From NCBI GenBank assembly GCA_030533445.1, contig CM060068.1, forward strand, positions 35,943,010 through 36,007,009: a stretch of 64,000 nt of DNA, in the 5' to 3' direction. Each line of letters opens with the position of its first letter. The first letter of the stretch is position 1. Shown here in pieces: positions 12,963 to 24,728 of this stretch. The translations under genes were made by a program, and so were the position numbers. The DNA comes from Cyprinodon diabolis. Lineage: Eukaryota > Chordata > Actinopteri > Cyprinodontiformes > Cyprinodontidae. The notes beneath the pieces were generated by a model. It ran no database searches. It was not told where the DNA came from and worked only from the letters and a program-made list of their open reading frames with translations.

Positions 12963-13585
12963 TGTTGGGATCTGGAGGTTTGTCCACTTTCTCCACCAGA
13001 GGGCGCACAAGATCTCCTGGGGGCATGAGCTGACTGCTACACCTGTCATCAATCTGCTCATCAGGAGACCCCTACTTAAGGAGGAGGAGACTGACACTCC
13101 AGTGCCAGAGTGTTAGCCAGTAATGGTACAGCTTGACCTGAGCCAACCTGCCTGATCTATTCTCTGTGTTTTGCGTGAACTTGCCTGATCCAGTTCTCTC
13201 TCTCTGCCTACAGAACCTGACCTGTCTGAAAACCTGAAACCGGGAAAGTGACTCAGTCTGGAATCTGCCTGCCTGCATTCGGTCAGTCTCTGCCTTAGCC
13301 CTCAGCCCTCTGCCTGCCGACAAACCTCTGGACCCTCAGGGTTGCCCCCTCCTGCTGATCTGTTCCGCCCCAGAGCAGGTATTAACTCAATCACCTGACA
13401 AACTACTGGATCCCTGTAAATCCTCTAACCTCTCTGTTCTCCTTAGTGGTGATCCTCCCGTGACCAGTCGGACCAACCAAGTTCCAGTGCACATTTGAAA
13501 ACTTTGTAAATAAACCTTTGAACTTTTTCTCTGTCCCCTGAGTGTTCTCTGCATGTGGGTTAGACATCTCAATCCCATCATGACA
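12963..13585 (+). mobile_element. Solo LTR, 623 bp, with 5-bp target duplication
   Basis: Begins tgttgggatctgg and ends catcatgaca (TGT...ACA), flanked by a perfect 5-bp repeat cttat at 12958-12962 and 13586-13590. A polyadenylation signal AATAAA sits at 13509-13514, about 75 bp from the right end, giving plus orientation. Internally there is CT/CTG-rich sequence typical of fish LTRs. There is no internal retroviral or retrotransposon coding region on either side, so it is a recombinational remnant. A Ty3/gypsy or ERV origin cannot be separated from the LTR alone. Confidence 0.85.
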
Positions 13586-13594
13586 CTTATCAGG

Positions 13595-13910
13595 CTTGAA
13601 CCTTTATTTTTTGTCAGATTACAGCCACAAGCTTCAAGTATAATTGTGAAATGGATAATTGGATTATAGTTCCAGTGATACAAATCTGAAATATAACTGT
13701 ACTTTGTATTCAGTTTATGCTGGAGAGTGAAACTCCTTTTCAGTTCAGTCTCTAACAAGTTTTCTTCTATGATTTCCTCGTCTTTAGATCCATCGACTCA
13801 TCCTCTTTAACCAGGTAACTATCCCTGCAGAAGAAAACCATCCCATAATGGTACCACCACCGTGTTTAACTTGGGGGATAGCTTGTGTTTAGTTTTGCAC
13901 CACATAGAGG
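13595..13910 (-). mobile_element. Tc1-like transposon remnant (first half)
   Basis: On the minus strand about 13795-13905 reads VKHGGGTIMGWFSSAG, the Tc1 transposase block around the first catalytic Asp region (VKHGGGSIMxWGCFS). The adjacent cagattacagccacaagcttcaa word is the familiar terminal part of non-autonomous Tc1-related repeats in fish. No full transposase or terminal repeats remain. Confidence 0.65.
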
Positions 13911-14074
13911 GACTGATCTTGAAAAGGTGAGAACAGAGCAGATCTTCATACAAAGTTCAGAGTAATTTCATTCTGCAATTCAGCAGACAAGAAATGCAAA
14001 CTTTTTTTTAGCGTGTGTGCCTTCATATATTCTGATGATATAATGGAAGTATAATGAGCAGTGGAGGATATGCA

Positions 14075-15335
14075 AATGTAGGTACTTAGCAAAATTCAAC
14101 AGTCACAAAGCCACAAAGGATGCTCCAGATGAGGTGGTGGATGGTCTCCTGAGGGATCGCCTCCTTGATCTGGACTAAAGCATCCACCAACTCCTGGACA
14201 GTCTGTGTTGCAAATTGACATTGATGGATGGATCAAGACATGATGTCTCAGATGTGCTCAATTTGATTCAGGTCTTGGGAATGGGCGTGCAGTCCATAGT
14301 TTCAATGTCTTCATCTTGCAGGAACTGCTGACACACTCCAGCCATATGAGGTCTAGCATTGTCCTGCATTAGGAGGAACCCAGGGCCAGGCGCAGCAGCA
14401 TATGGTCTCATGATTACATCCTGATCTCATCTCGGCAGTCTTGCTACCTCTGGCGAGCACTTTAAGAGCTGTGTGGCTCTCCAAAGAAATACCACTCCAC
14501 ACCATTACTCTTGCCAAAACAAACATCTAAAGGATGTTGCAGGCTAAACATTGCTCTCTACAGTATCTCCAGACTTTGTTACATCTGTCACATGTGCCCA
14601 GCGTGGATCTGCTTTCATCTGTGAAAAACACAGGGTGCCATTGTCAAATTTGCCAATCTTGGTATTCGCTGGCAAATGCCAGGCATCCTGATCTGTGGTG
14701 GGTTTTAAGCACAACACCCATCTGTGGACTTCAGGCCCTCATACCATCCTCATGGAGTCGGTTTTTCAACCGTTTTATGCAGATTAATGCATTTGTAGCC
14801 TGTTGGAGGTCATTGTGCAGGGCTCTGGCAGTGCTCCTCCTGTTCCTCCTTGCACAAAGGTGAAGCAGGGGTCCTGCTGCTGGGTTGCTGCCTTTCTATG
14901 GCCTCCTCCACATCTCCTGGTGTACTGGCCTGTCTCCTGATAGCACCTTTAGCCGCCTCTGGACACTATGCTGACAGACACCGCAAACCTTTTTGTCTCA
15001 GCTCGCATTGATGTGTCATCGTGGATGAGCTGTACTTCCTGAACCACTTGTGTCGTTTGCAAAGTCCTTCTCTTGTTACCATGAGTGTGAAAGCATCACC
15101 AACATTCAAAAGTGACCAAAACATCAGCCAGAAAGCGAAGGTACTGCGAAGTGGTCTGTCATTCCCTTCTGGAGAACCAGTCCTTTAATGAGTGTCTAGT
15201 TTTTACATGTTGTCTATTCTATCTACACAGCACCAAGTAAAATTGAATGTCAATCAGTATTTCTTCCTAATTTGATTTGACTGCAGTTATATTGTGTTGT
15301 TTAAGTGTTCCCTATATTTCTTTTGAGCAGAGTAC
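14075..15335 (-). mobile_element. Tc1/mariner-type transposon with dead transposase
   Basis: The right end (15270-15335) has tgtgttgtttaagtgttccc and ttttgagcag, the terminal sequence of a very common teleost Tc1/mariner-type family. On the minus strand 14385-14270 encodes LMQDNARPHMAGVCQQFLQD, containing the second catalytic Asp, and then a degraded DLNxIEHI block with the catalytic Glu. A short deletion and several stops break the frame, and the 5' part of the transposase (14450-15000) is also interrupted. The left terminus is not recognisable. The plus-strand ORF at 14534-14863 is an antisense by-product. Confidence 0.75.
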
Positions 15336-18300
15336 ATAGTCCACACATATTTGCTGTGTCCCTGCACTGGCTTTGGTAAACTGCCAAGGAGGCTTCCTAT
15401 GGATTTATGGCTACAAAGGCATTGCCCTTTGTATTCTTTCATAAGTGACAGATTTGTGGAATATGCATATAAAAGCTGTCCTGTCGATATCTTCCCCAAC
15501 CTGATTTGTGGATCCTGTAGCACATCCATAGGGCTCCTCATGACTGCTTCATTTATCTGTGCTCTAATTGTTCCGCCTTGGAGTTTAGGGGAATTGCAAT
15601 GTCTTAACAGGTTTGCATGTGAGCCGTACTGTTTCTGTTTTGTCACAGTTGCATGTACAGTGCTTTATTAGATTTTTACAGCTTGCACATTCTTTTATAG
15701 CCACCTTTTTCACAACTTTATTCCTAAATTGTCAGCTGCATTCCTCGGTTGTCATGATGCTGTTTTTGAGAAATTATTCCTCCCTAAAGTTCTCTGAAAA
15801 AATAATTGGGCTTCAGGATTCCATTTTTTTTACAATGCTCTCTGATTAAAATTCTGAGGCATTTACAACAGCTGCATATAGTAAGATAGAATTAGAAATG
15901 GGTGGGTTTAATTCAACCTGCCTCCAATTGGCATCAGATAAAGCTGTCTTCTCACAAACCTGCTGGAGAAATATGGACACGAATGGGTGAATTTTACATG
16001 TGACATTTGAATAAAAAAATATCGTATGAAATTGAATTTTAGGGGTATTAGATAAAAGGGGGCTATTAAAACTTATTTTAAAACATGCATCATTTGTGTT
16101 TACATTTTAAAACCTTGTGCTACCTAGTATTGATCTATTCAAGAGGGTTTTTTTTTTTTACCGTTTTTTAAGATATGGAATTAAGATAATAGTCTGCTGC
16201 TATTACATTGCACTTTGTGAGGCAGAAGACAGCAGAACTTCCCTGCAAAAAAAAAATGTATGAAAAAAAGAGCTCTCCATAATGGAAAAAAAACAACACT
16301 GCTGTTTTGACACTGAGCTGATGGTGGTTTCTAACACCCAAGATTTGTTTTGTTCTGTTCTGTTTTCATCTGTCTCACAGCCCAGAGCACAAATGATTAA
16401 AAAAGAAAAGACTACTCAGCTTTAGTGTTGCTTCAGTTCACCACTGGGACCTATTTATTGTAAGTGATATCCCACTCAGACACATATACAGCAGCACAAA
16501 CAAAAATGGAAATAATTTGATCCTAATTTGCACACATACATGGATAGATACACAGAAATAACAATGCTGATATTGCAACACAGTTTGCCTCTTAGAGAGG
16601 GAATCCTGTTAACTACTACGATAGAAGGTGCCCTCGGGGCAAGCAAGACATTATGTTTAAAATAAAGCCCTGAAATTGAGCAGGAGGAACCAAAAACCCT
16701 GATGTCCGGAGGGCAGCGGCCGCATAATTCCATGCACCTCCCCGTTTCTGACTGCGGCGCTGATTAAAACCACTTGTGGTGTGGGGAAAAAAAAAAAAAA
16801 GAAAAACATAATCAGCTGCAGGAGGGATGCAAATTTTTGAAGCTGTTATCAAGTTTTATAATTCTCTCTCCTTCTCTGATTAGTCTGCAGAAATGTGGAG
16901 CAGGCGTCTTTAAGCAGCACTGGCTAATTTAGCAGGTAATCTAATCAACTTATCCAGTTTAGGTTTAATGAAGTGAATGTCCTAATCAGTTTGTTCTCAG
17001 TTTGTGTTCTAAATAATGACAAGGAAACGTGTCACAGAAAGCAAAACAATCTGAGTAGATTTATCATCGGCAGACAACCCAGTCAAAGTAATCATTCAGT
17101 AACTATATCTACAACACCACAGCTTAATTGAGACTATTGTAGTTTGCACTGGGTTAATTAGTTTTAGCAAACATGTAGTTACCGCAACAGAGGTTGTTCA
17201 AAAGCATCAGTTATTCTTTCCCTGAGGCTAATGGCCAAATGAAAAACAGCATTTCTCTGATGGCTTTATTAGCTGAGTAACAAAGGAGATGAATGTGGAT
17301 TTAATGAGCCAAACCTGAGTTAGGTCTTTAGTTTTGTTTTTTTTCCCTACCAGTGTGTATACAAAGGGCATTGATATGATCTGCATCAGAATAGTGAAGG
17401 TGTATGGGTGCAAATATGATGGGTTACTTAAACGTCTTTTCTGTTCGTACCTAATAGAAGCATATCAATATCAAACCCATGACTACTGTAATTATAATAT
17501 CTATGAAGATTCTTAGTCATCCAGGTTATGGTCAAGCTTGAAAAATTCAGCTTACGCAACTGGAAGTGGATTTTTCTAGAAGACATTTCACTTCTAGAAA
17601 ACTTCACCTCCAGATGCCTAAACTGAACTATAATGTTATGTTTTTTTTCAACGGTACATTTTGACGTAGAGCTTTCTTTATGAACACATCTTTACAAATA
17701 TCCAGTGTCTGACGCTTCAGGTATTTTATGTACCTGATTCTCGCTCTGGTGTGTTGCTAGGCTGACCATTAGAGCTAGAGAAAAAAGCAGCACAATAAGG
17801 TAGAGTGGGTCATGTGCTTAGCCCCTCCCACCAAGCTCAAATTGGTTGAGAAGACGTTAAAAAGAAGACATGATTAACGTCCGAACGACGTGTACATTTG
17901 GTTGAAAAGTGAAAGGAGAAAAGCCATAATTTCCAGATCGTTCAAAAAGGAGGCTGAAAACTGGGTTTGCAAAGTTTTTAAACATCAATTATTGGACTAA
18001 CGTGGGACAAAATGAGACGAAACAAACACAGCCCGGTTTTCAACATCTATTTATGGACTATATCAAGACTGTCACAGACTGAATAGATTTAGCCTAAAAA
18101 TCAACGTCTAAATGACGTCTGGTATTTGGGGGGTTGCACCACCACCCCAGCTTTAATACTTCTCCAATACTTGGCATTTTTAAACAAAGTACTGTAAAAA
18201 CAAAGATTTTCTATAAAACTGGTTAAATGAGTATCACCCAGTCTCTTTAGCTATAAGGTCCATTATCAACCTATAAGGGGGCATTTTAAATAAAATATCC

Positions 18301-19303
18301 TTATGGCATTTTGCTTAATCTCCTCTGCTGGAGGAAAAAAAAATGTTAAAATTATGTTACATGGCAGTAGGCTGCATTACTAACTTGATAGTCTGACATA
18401 GATAGACCACGTCATGTTGAATCGGCAAAATCACTTTGTTATCTGTTACTCGGTGCACCTGATTTTTTTCTTAGAAGTCATAATAGCTCAGACGCAGCGT
18501 GTTTTGGGAGTTAGACTTGATTAATATGAACAAAGCAATAGGAAGTAATAGCCGTAAATAACCTATTTGTGCTCACAAACAAACATGGAACTTTCTATAC
18601 TCTTTTGGGATTAGACTTCAGTGCTTTTGTCAGGTGAAAGTTTTACTTTATCTGTGTTGCTAGTGCAGCTGTGTTTTTTGTTTTTCCTAGAACAGAAGGT
18701 GATGGAGCCATAACAACAAATAGCTCTAGTATTACATTGCTATGTTTTTGACACTGCAGCAAGAGATTGTTTGGACATGTTAGTATTCTTCAATACAAGC
18801 ATCTAACAGGATTCTTGAACATTGACTCAACCCAGCATGCCATATGCTTGAAAATGAAACTTTAACCGTTAGCTTTACCTACATTGTGATATTTTCTGCT
18901 AGTACTTCTCCCACTATATGCAGATTCCAATGATACATTACAATTCTAGGCCTTTCTAGGCAGTGAACTTACCATAAATAAAAGCAAAACCATGGCAAAG
19001 TTAAACAGAGTGAAGCAGCAAAATACTTTTATTTTACCCCAAGCTAATATATTATTCAGTGTACCTGCCAAAGCTCCTGAAAACCTGGATAGAAAGCACT
19101 GCAATGAGTTGGGCTTGGATATTTGTGGAAACTGTTCCTAGATCCATCTCTCTGATAGATCTTATAATTCTTAAAGTGGCTGAAATCTGTGAGGTGTTAA
19201 TAACTTTTTTCATCTGTGTTCTTCCCACTCTGAAATGAAAGGTTTGAGTTCTCTAGTTTTGAAATGTGTGATTATTCTGCTGCAGTAAAAGATTAATTCA
19301 TTG
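15336..19303. other. Intronic, mostly unannotated
   Basis: AT-rich intron. A short Penelope-like tail lies at 17500-17620 (listed separately). 16860-17230 is non-repetitive looking and contains homeodomain-type words (ttaatta, taatctaatc). 17850-18130 repeats the words aacgtc/gacgt around attaacgtccgaacgacgt and may be part of an unknown element. No coding exon recognised. Confidence 0.5.
17500..17620 (-). repeat. Penelope-like element 3' tail fragment
   Basis: Shares the ordered words gaagattcttagtcatccagg, ttatggtcaagc, and the agaagacatttcacttctag block with the tail of the element at 8122-8388. Only the tail is present. Confidence 0.55.
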
Positions 19304-19824
19304 CAGTGGTGGCTGCTGCTCTTTGAAACAGAGGAGGCTTAGTAAAGTAAATAAATCCAAATGTCACTTATTGCATTAACAAATGTTGAAACCCATAAAA
19401 CACATCACTACAACTCTGAGAAAATAGCTGTTATGAAATAATAAACTCCAGAAACCACGGCAAGAGTTCAGCACAAGACGACTGTTCTGACTAAATGACA
19501 ACTTTTCCTCTCGACTACTGAATAAGACCTTATCGCTGTCTGGCCACTGTCAGTCAAAAATCATTAAGTATGTTTGCCAATCAGCAGCGAGCAGCCAGCT
19601 TCATGACCCATCCTGCTCCATAGACCCCCTAAGAGGTTTAGCCTCACTTGAAGTGACGTATTTTGGCGTTTTGTCCAATCAGGGCTCTGCTTTCTCCCTG
19701 CTTACCTCAATAGATGGAGGCTCAAACCTTAATAGGGATTTCTCTTAGAGGCTGACAGGCAGCGTCCTGCTGCTCCAGAGCGGAGAGGAGATACGTATAT
19801 TTATTCAATGAAAAATCGCCACTG
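19304..19824. mobile_element. hAT-like MITE, 521 bp
   Basis: Starts cagtggtggctg and ends atcgccactg, giving short CAGTGGYG inverted termini of hAT type. The flanks attcattg (19296-19303) and atttatag (19825-19832) agree at 6 of 8 positions. No transposase coding. The interior carries ccaatcagggctctgc and other non-host-like GC-richer sequence. Confidence 0.6.
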
Positions 19825-21954
19825 ATTTATAGTAAGTCTTTTTAACTCTCCATACCAGCGCTGTCAAAGCCACACATTGTTTAGATTCTTGACTCCAGAC
19901 TCCAAACTTTTCTTTGACATTCAGATGTATGATGAAAAACAGTCGGTCAACACCTGGCAGCCTGCTAATCTAATAAGGGAGAATAGATTAGATCCAGGAT
20001 ATCTTTGACTTCTAATCCTCTGGGTCTTCTGAACCAGAGAGATTAGAGCTGGAAATAAGATTTTCATTCACACCCTAAAATCCACTGGGAGTTCAACTCC
20101 ATAACCCTAGCAGAAGCAGCCACGAAGCAAAACAGGCTTGAACACTCGAATGACGACCGATATGTGCTTGACTGTCTGCGTAGCCAGCTGTGATTATGCT
20201 GATCAGGACGTCATCTACTTTGTTTCTCATCTTTCTCTGTCTCGCCTCATTTCGCATACTTTTTCTTTTCTGCTTGTGTGTGTGGTTTTTAAAGGACACA
20301 CATACAGCTGCAGCCCACAAGCTGCTCCCTGCTGCCTACTGTCTAAGTACTCGGTGACAAGCACACACCTGCGTGCATACACAGGCAGAGGCCCTGCATG
20401 GTGTGATGCATGCTGTTTGCTGTAATTTCACCCTCTCCGTGGGGTGAGGAATAATTTTACCACTTGGTGATTCCACATCTCTGCATCAGACGTTGCCATC
20501 CATCCTCTCTGATAAGCACACTAAAGCCATCTCATTCAGCTTTTATTAGTCTCCTTCACTTATAAAACTACACTTCTCCTAAAAATAAAAAATATTTTAG
20601 ACTGGACAGCCAAGGAAGTGGAGAACCAAGGTTTGTTAAGAGGATCAAGAGTTTAAAGACTCAAGATTTCCTCATGTTTTTTAAACTTTAGAGAAAAAAA
20701 GTATAATTATTTGCATATCGAACATTTAATTGCAAATCCTTCCCTGTTCAATTAAACAACAGAACAGAAGAGGATGTCCCTTCCTAAATAATAGATGTGC
20801 AATGATCCCAACCAATCTATCCTAGAACAGGTTTAGGTCTTTCAGCTCAATCTGTCCCTTTGCTCCAACTGTACTGTAATTGTTGTGCCTTGTATCCGAG
20901 AATCCCATAATCAACACCCCACTCTACCTAAACTTACACTGCAAAACACACTTAGACCATTCTATACTGTTTCTGTATGCTGCAAGGACAGCGCACACAC
21001 TTAAAATTCCAAAAGGTATTTCCAAAATACTCAAATGACAATTATCTAAATGAAAATGCATTTTTCATGGTCCTGAATTTAGAAAAATGAAATTCAGTTG
21101 AAGATATATCTAGATTTCTGACAGATTCAGGGTGAATTTGCAGCAGTGTGTTCCAAGGAAAAGAACCAGTGTCAGCAGCAGGTAGATTATTGACACTAAG
21201 CCCTGTAGGATAAACAGCATTCCACCTTCCTTACACTTCATAAATCCCACTGATTCCTGTTCCACATACAAGTCTCCACCAATACAGCCTCTCTAATTCA
21301 TTCCAAATATCCCTGCTGGACAGGTCTACCTCAGCTGTAACAACATACAACTTCTTCTGGAGGAGAAAGTGTTGACTTGGCTCATATGCTGCTCCAAAGA
21401 CGCCAGTGAAAATGTTTAAGGAAATAGCAGGAATTTTCAGACTGGTTGAAACAGCTTTTGTGGACAATCCAACAGGCTTTAGAAAAGGTCAGAAGATATG
21501 TCTGCATAGATCACAGTTCTCTTAGGAGCATTAAACAATCATAACACATTAGGTCTGTGAAATACTGACATCACCAGAGCACTTTGCAATTTCCTCAAAA
21601 TTTCTGCAGAATTCACATAAATTTAAAACTGTAATGTTCTTATTTCACAATGAACAATTCTAAGGTTTGACCCGATGCTCTGAGGTCTAACAAAAAATCA
21701 GCACATCCAGTTTATCTCTGTGGGGTATCTTGTTAAATAAGCAATGATTAAAAGAATATTAGAATTTAGAACACAAATATAGTTATCTGGGACAAAACCC
21801 AAAAAATCTTTTACAGCACGTTGCAAAAGTGTTAAGATGGTTTTTAAAATTTAATCAGGTTACAACAACACTCTAAAAAAATGGAGCTAAATCACTGACA
21901 ACTTGCATGGACAATGTGAGAACTGGCATTGAAATTTCAAATGCTGCAAATTCA
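19825..21954. other. Intronic, no gene seen
   Basis: Overlapping ORFs on both strands at 20093-20425 arise from a GC-richer stretch and show no domain. At 21815-21870 the words acgttgcaaaagtgttaag and caggttacaac resemble the end of Tc1-derived fish repeats. Confidence 0.5.
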
Positions 21955-22476
21955 TAGCCTCATGAGACCATCCTGATCTCGCGAGCTTTCAAGATTTCAC
22001 TTCGCTAATCAGTCTGGAGACTCTCCGTTAAAGAAAATTTGGAGCTGTTCACCAAACGAACGTCCAATCAGCATTGGCTTTGAGGTGGGTTGAGATGTAA
22101 CGCAACGAGAAGCGCGACAGTTCAGTCTAAAGAACATGGCGACTTCAGCCGATGAAACTAGCGTTAGTGTGGCTATCGAGCGAGTTTTATCGGAATTACA
22201 CTGTATTTCTTCACTGAAAGAAGAGCAAAACACTGCTCTGGAGGCTTTTCTCAGAGGAAAAGATGTTTTTGCTCTTCTCCCAGTTTCGGCAAGAGTAGCC
22301 TGGCTTGTGGTTGCGTTTTCGTCGTCGTTAGTACATCATCTGCTTCAATGATCTGATTGGTTTTTTTGGCCCGTCTATCACCAACATAGGCCAATCGGCT
22401 AACCAGTATTTTTGCCCCTTCCCAAAATTACTTCAGCGGAAGCTTTCCAGATGGATATGCGGAGCAAATCAGGTTA
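21955..22476 (+). mobile_element. Hairpin-ended element carrying RecQ-like ORF start, copy 1
   Basis: A 522-bp insertion flanked by a perfect 9-bp duplication gcaaattca (21946-21954 and 22477-22485). The left end is tagcctcatgagaccatc, the right end aatcaggtta. The left end folds on itself (ctcatgaga / tctcgcgag). Inside are a CCAAT-bearing putative promoter (about 22062) and an ORF starting at 22136 with RecQ-helicase-like sequence. The second copy is at 59194-59538, and a 70-bp fold-back with the same terminal motif is at 57077-57146. A 9-bp duplication fits Mutator-like elements among known superfamilies, but no transposase is present and the class is open. Confidence 0.85.
22136..22351 (+). 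pseudogene. Truncated RecQ-like helicase ORF (N-terminus)
   Basis: A 71-residue ORF inside the mobile element. It opens MATSADETSVSVAIERVLSE and continues SSLKEEQNTALEAFLRGKDV, which is the motif 0 region of RecQ-type superfamily 2 helicases (Gln of LKxEQ, then GKDV). Where the Walker A motif should follow, the frame passes into LLPVSARVAW: compared with the second copy (59241-59396, LPTGFCKSLIYQL) an internal stretch has been lost. No later helicase motifs exist, so no helicase activity is possible. It is a relic of a larger gene carried or captured by the element. Confidence 0.7.
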
Positions 22477-23513
22477 GCAAATTCATACCTTGAAAAGTCA
22501 ATATCTCCTCTGAAAAAGTAAATGGGCTAAACTGAAAGCTCCCTCAGGGTGCTGATTTAGCTCCGTATCTAACGCAATCTCCTGCTCTGAAATGTAGGCC
22601 CTCGCTTAACTTAGTAAACTTGCTAAATTGACTCTGTTTTTACACAGCCAAAAGATAATAATAACAAAATGAATCCCCTTACTTGTGGTTGAGCACTCTA
22701 ACAGGAGCCCTCCATTAGTATAGCACAGGTAGATAACGAGGAGAACCGCAAAAAACGAGGGACCCTGAAGGGACTTTCAGTTTAGAGAAACTGCTGCTAT
22801 TGGTAACATATAATTGAATCAAGTTGGTCCAAATTATTTTATTTAGATTATAACTTGCCAAGCTGAATAAATTAAGTTGAGCTGAGTACATTTATTTACT
22901 TCTAACCAATTGAAGAAAATGTATTTAAGTTGGAGATTCAGTATAGTAAATTTAATCTGACAGACCAACACCAATTATTGGATCATTACAAAATAAATAT
23001 TGTAAGATAACATTGTATTAAGCTCTATCACTCTTCCCAATATCACTAACCAGTTTCCCTTCCATGTCTGCTATAAAGGAAAGTATTTCCAAAGCATGAT
23101 GCGGCCACTAGCAAACATTTTTTCCTTCTTCCTTATATGGATTGAACAGAGCTTCCTGAGACCGTCAAAGCTTACATTATGTTTTTGTTATTTATTTTTT
23201 TTATAACAAAACCCTGTTTTAACCCTCTGCACTGACCTTATCTGGTGTCCTTCCTTTATGTTGTTTGAACTATGTTTATTAGGATGACTTTTGTAATTTG
23301 TAGTGCTAGATTAGATATATGAAATAAAAAGGCAAGAAAATACATGCCTGTTAGACTGGAGATAGTTGTAAATGAAATGATCAAAACAGTTTATCCATTT
23401 CCTACCCTTCATAATTCTCCACTTCTTTGTTTTTTTCTCATATAAGTTTATATAAGGACTTTTGCAAGGCATTGATATAGTACTCTTAACTTCCCAGTGT
23501 TGTGTTGTATTAC
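22477..23513. other. Intronic, no gene seen
   Basis: AT-rich intron just 3' of the 214-bp sema5b-like exon. No repeat or RNA gene recognised. Confidence 0.6.
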
Positions 23514-23727
23514 CATTGAGCCATTTGGAGTTGTACTGGGCTGTGCGCAGCGGAGGCATCCTGCCAAGACTCCTGTAAATGACCGGGTCGCGTCCTGAGA
23601 AGTCGATGACAGTGGCAGCGTAAAGCTCTCCGCTTTCTGTTACCACGGCCGTGGAGTTGTGACGAGGGTCGTACGGGCAACGCGCCACACCATTCACACG
23701 CTCCAGCACTCTGCTGATGTTTCCCAC
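23514..23727 (-). CDS. sema5b: sema5b-like exon, sema domain (VARCPYDPRHNSTAV)
   Basis: A 214-bp exon: 71 codons plus one nucleotide. Acceptor ttctttgaag, donor gtaatac; it follows the preceding exon after an intron of only 108 bp. It starts VGNISRVLERVNGVARCPYD, continues through HNSTAV, GELYAATVIDFSGRDPVIYR and ends LRTAQYNSKWLN, with the last G beginning the Glu codon of the next exon. ATVIDFSGRD is the SEMA5B-like form; SEMA5A has ATAMDFPGRD in the versions I remember. Two N-glycosylation sequons (NIS, NST). The open frame runs past both splice sites into intron sequence, so the longer ORF here is partly artefact. Confidence 0.95.
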
Positions 23728-23835
23728 CTTCAAAGAAAAGCAAAGATGAGAAGACAAACATCGAAACCTGAGTAGAAATAGGAGGGAGGAAAAAGTGATG
23801 TAAATGATTTCATATTTATTATTTCCTCACTCTAC

Positions 23836-23934
23836 CTCTCTGGTGATACATAGTGGCTGGAAAGCATTAGTGCCACAGGTCATAACCTCAGTCTTGTTCA
23901 CCAGCAGGACTCTGATGTAGTTCTGGCATTCCAT
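23836..23934 (-). CDS. sema5b: sema5b-like exon, sema domain (ECQNYIRVLL)
   Basis: A 99-bp exon of 33 codons, phase 0 on both sides. Acceptor tttttttttttacag, donor gtagagt. It begins MECQNYIRVLLVN and continues VMTCGTNAFQPLCITRE. The ECQNYxRVLL and CGTNAFxPxC blocks are hallmark semaphorin sequences, with the cysteines of the early propeller disulphides present. An NKT sequon is visible. The first Met replaces the Glu usual at this position in the family members I remember (KTEEECQ becomes KTEMECQ), so it is not a translation start. Confidence 0.93.
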
Positions 23935-24665
23935 CTGTAAAAAAAAAAGATAAAAAATGAAACCTTGTAAAATGTAACAGCAGGCTAAAATCTGTATTTT
24001 GTTTCCTGCATACTGTAGAACAAATTACTAAGGAGAACAATGGAGCAAATTTTCTGGTGCTAAATTGCCACGCCGTGTCTGCAGCTTTCACTTGGAGATC
24101 TATTGTAGAGAAATAAGAACGCCAGTTTGGAAGAAAATGTCAGCTTATTTGTGGCGTTGACAAAGGCTTGAAGTCAAATACGTGTTTCTGCACAAAGAAT
24201 CAAATCTTCTCGAACAAAAGTGTGGCATTGATTTACAGGTCCTTGCTGCTGAGAAGTGAGGTAATTACAGTAAAGAAAATAGTTTTGCGCATTTGACTTC
24301 AGTCTTCACCCCGTGGTCTGTGTGGGAGATAAATATGATTTTGCAATCAGTTCCTGCAAATTCATATGAAAGAGACAATTGAACTCAGCAGCTGTTCACA
24401 GACATTTCTCCAAAGGATGTCCTTTCTAAGAGTCCCAATAAATCCCCATGGGTGTGTTTATTCCCATTTCCCTCCCCTGCAGCCTGAGCTCTCCCTTATG
24501 GAGCAAACAAGAGCAACTTTTGATTGAAGTTCTGAAATATTGCTCCTGTTCAGAGCTTTCCCAAGAGACTAACAAGCACCGAGGCAGAAGATATCAAAAT
24601 GGCTTCACTGTGCGCCGATCTGTACTGACTCGAAGTGCTGTAATTGGGGGCGTGATGGAGGTTAC
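23935..24665 (-). other. sema5b-like intron, 731 bp
   Basis: Lies between the 63-bp and 99-bp exons; GT start gtaacct and acceptor tttttacag are clear. A run of A on the plus strand at about 23941-23949 is the polypyrimidine tract of the acceptor. No repeat recognised. Confidence 0.8.
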
Positions 24666-24728
24666 CTCTGTTTTGCCTTTGCTCTGACATGACTTCCTGG
24701 TTTCTTCGTCCGGTGCCCACTCTGTCGC
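24666..24728 (-). CDS. sema5b: sema5b-like exon, sema domain (ATEW...SKGKTE)
   Basis: A 63-bp exon of exactly 21 codons, phase 0 at both ends. Acceptor ttgtttcctag, donor gtaacct. It encodes ATEWAPDEETRKSCQSKGKTE. The pattern ATEW, then an acidic stretch, then SCQSKGKTE is closer to SEMA5B than to the SEMA5A form that I recall (A.EWECDEATKKACYSKGKS). It carries one of the conserved propeller cysteines. The remaining exons lie close by (731 bp and 108 bp introns), so exons at 23.5-24.7 kb form a compact cluster between two very large introns. Confidence 0.9.

Noticed and set aside
14534..14863. 109-residue plus-strand ORF
   Set aside because: Antisense by-product of the degraded Tc1/mariner-type transposase on the minus strand.
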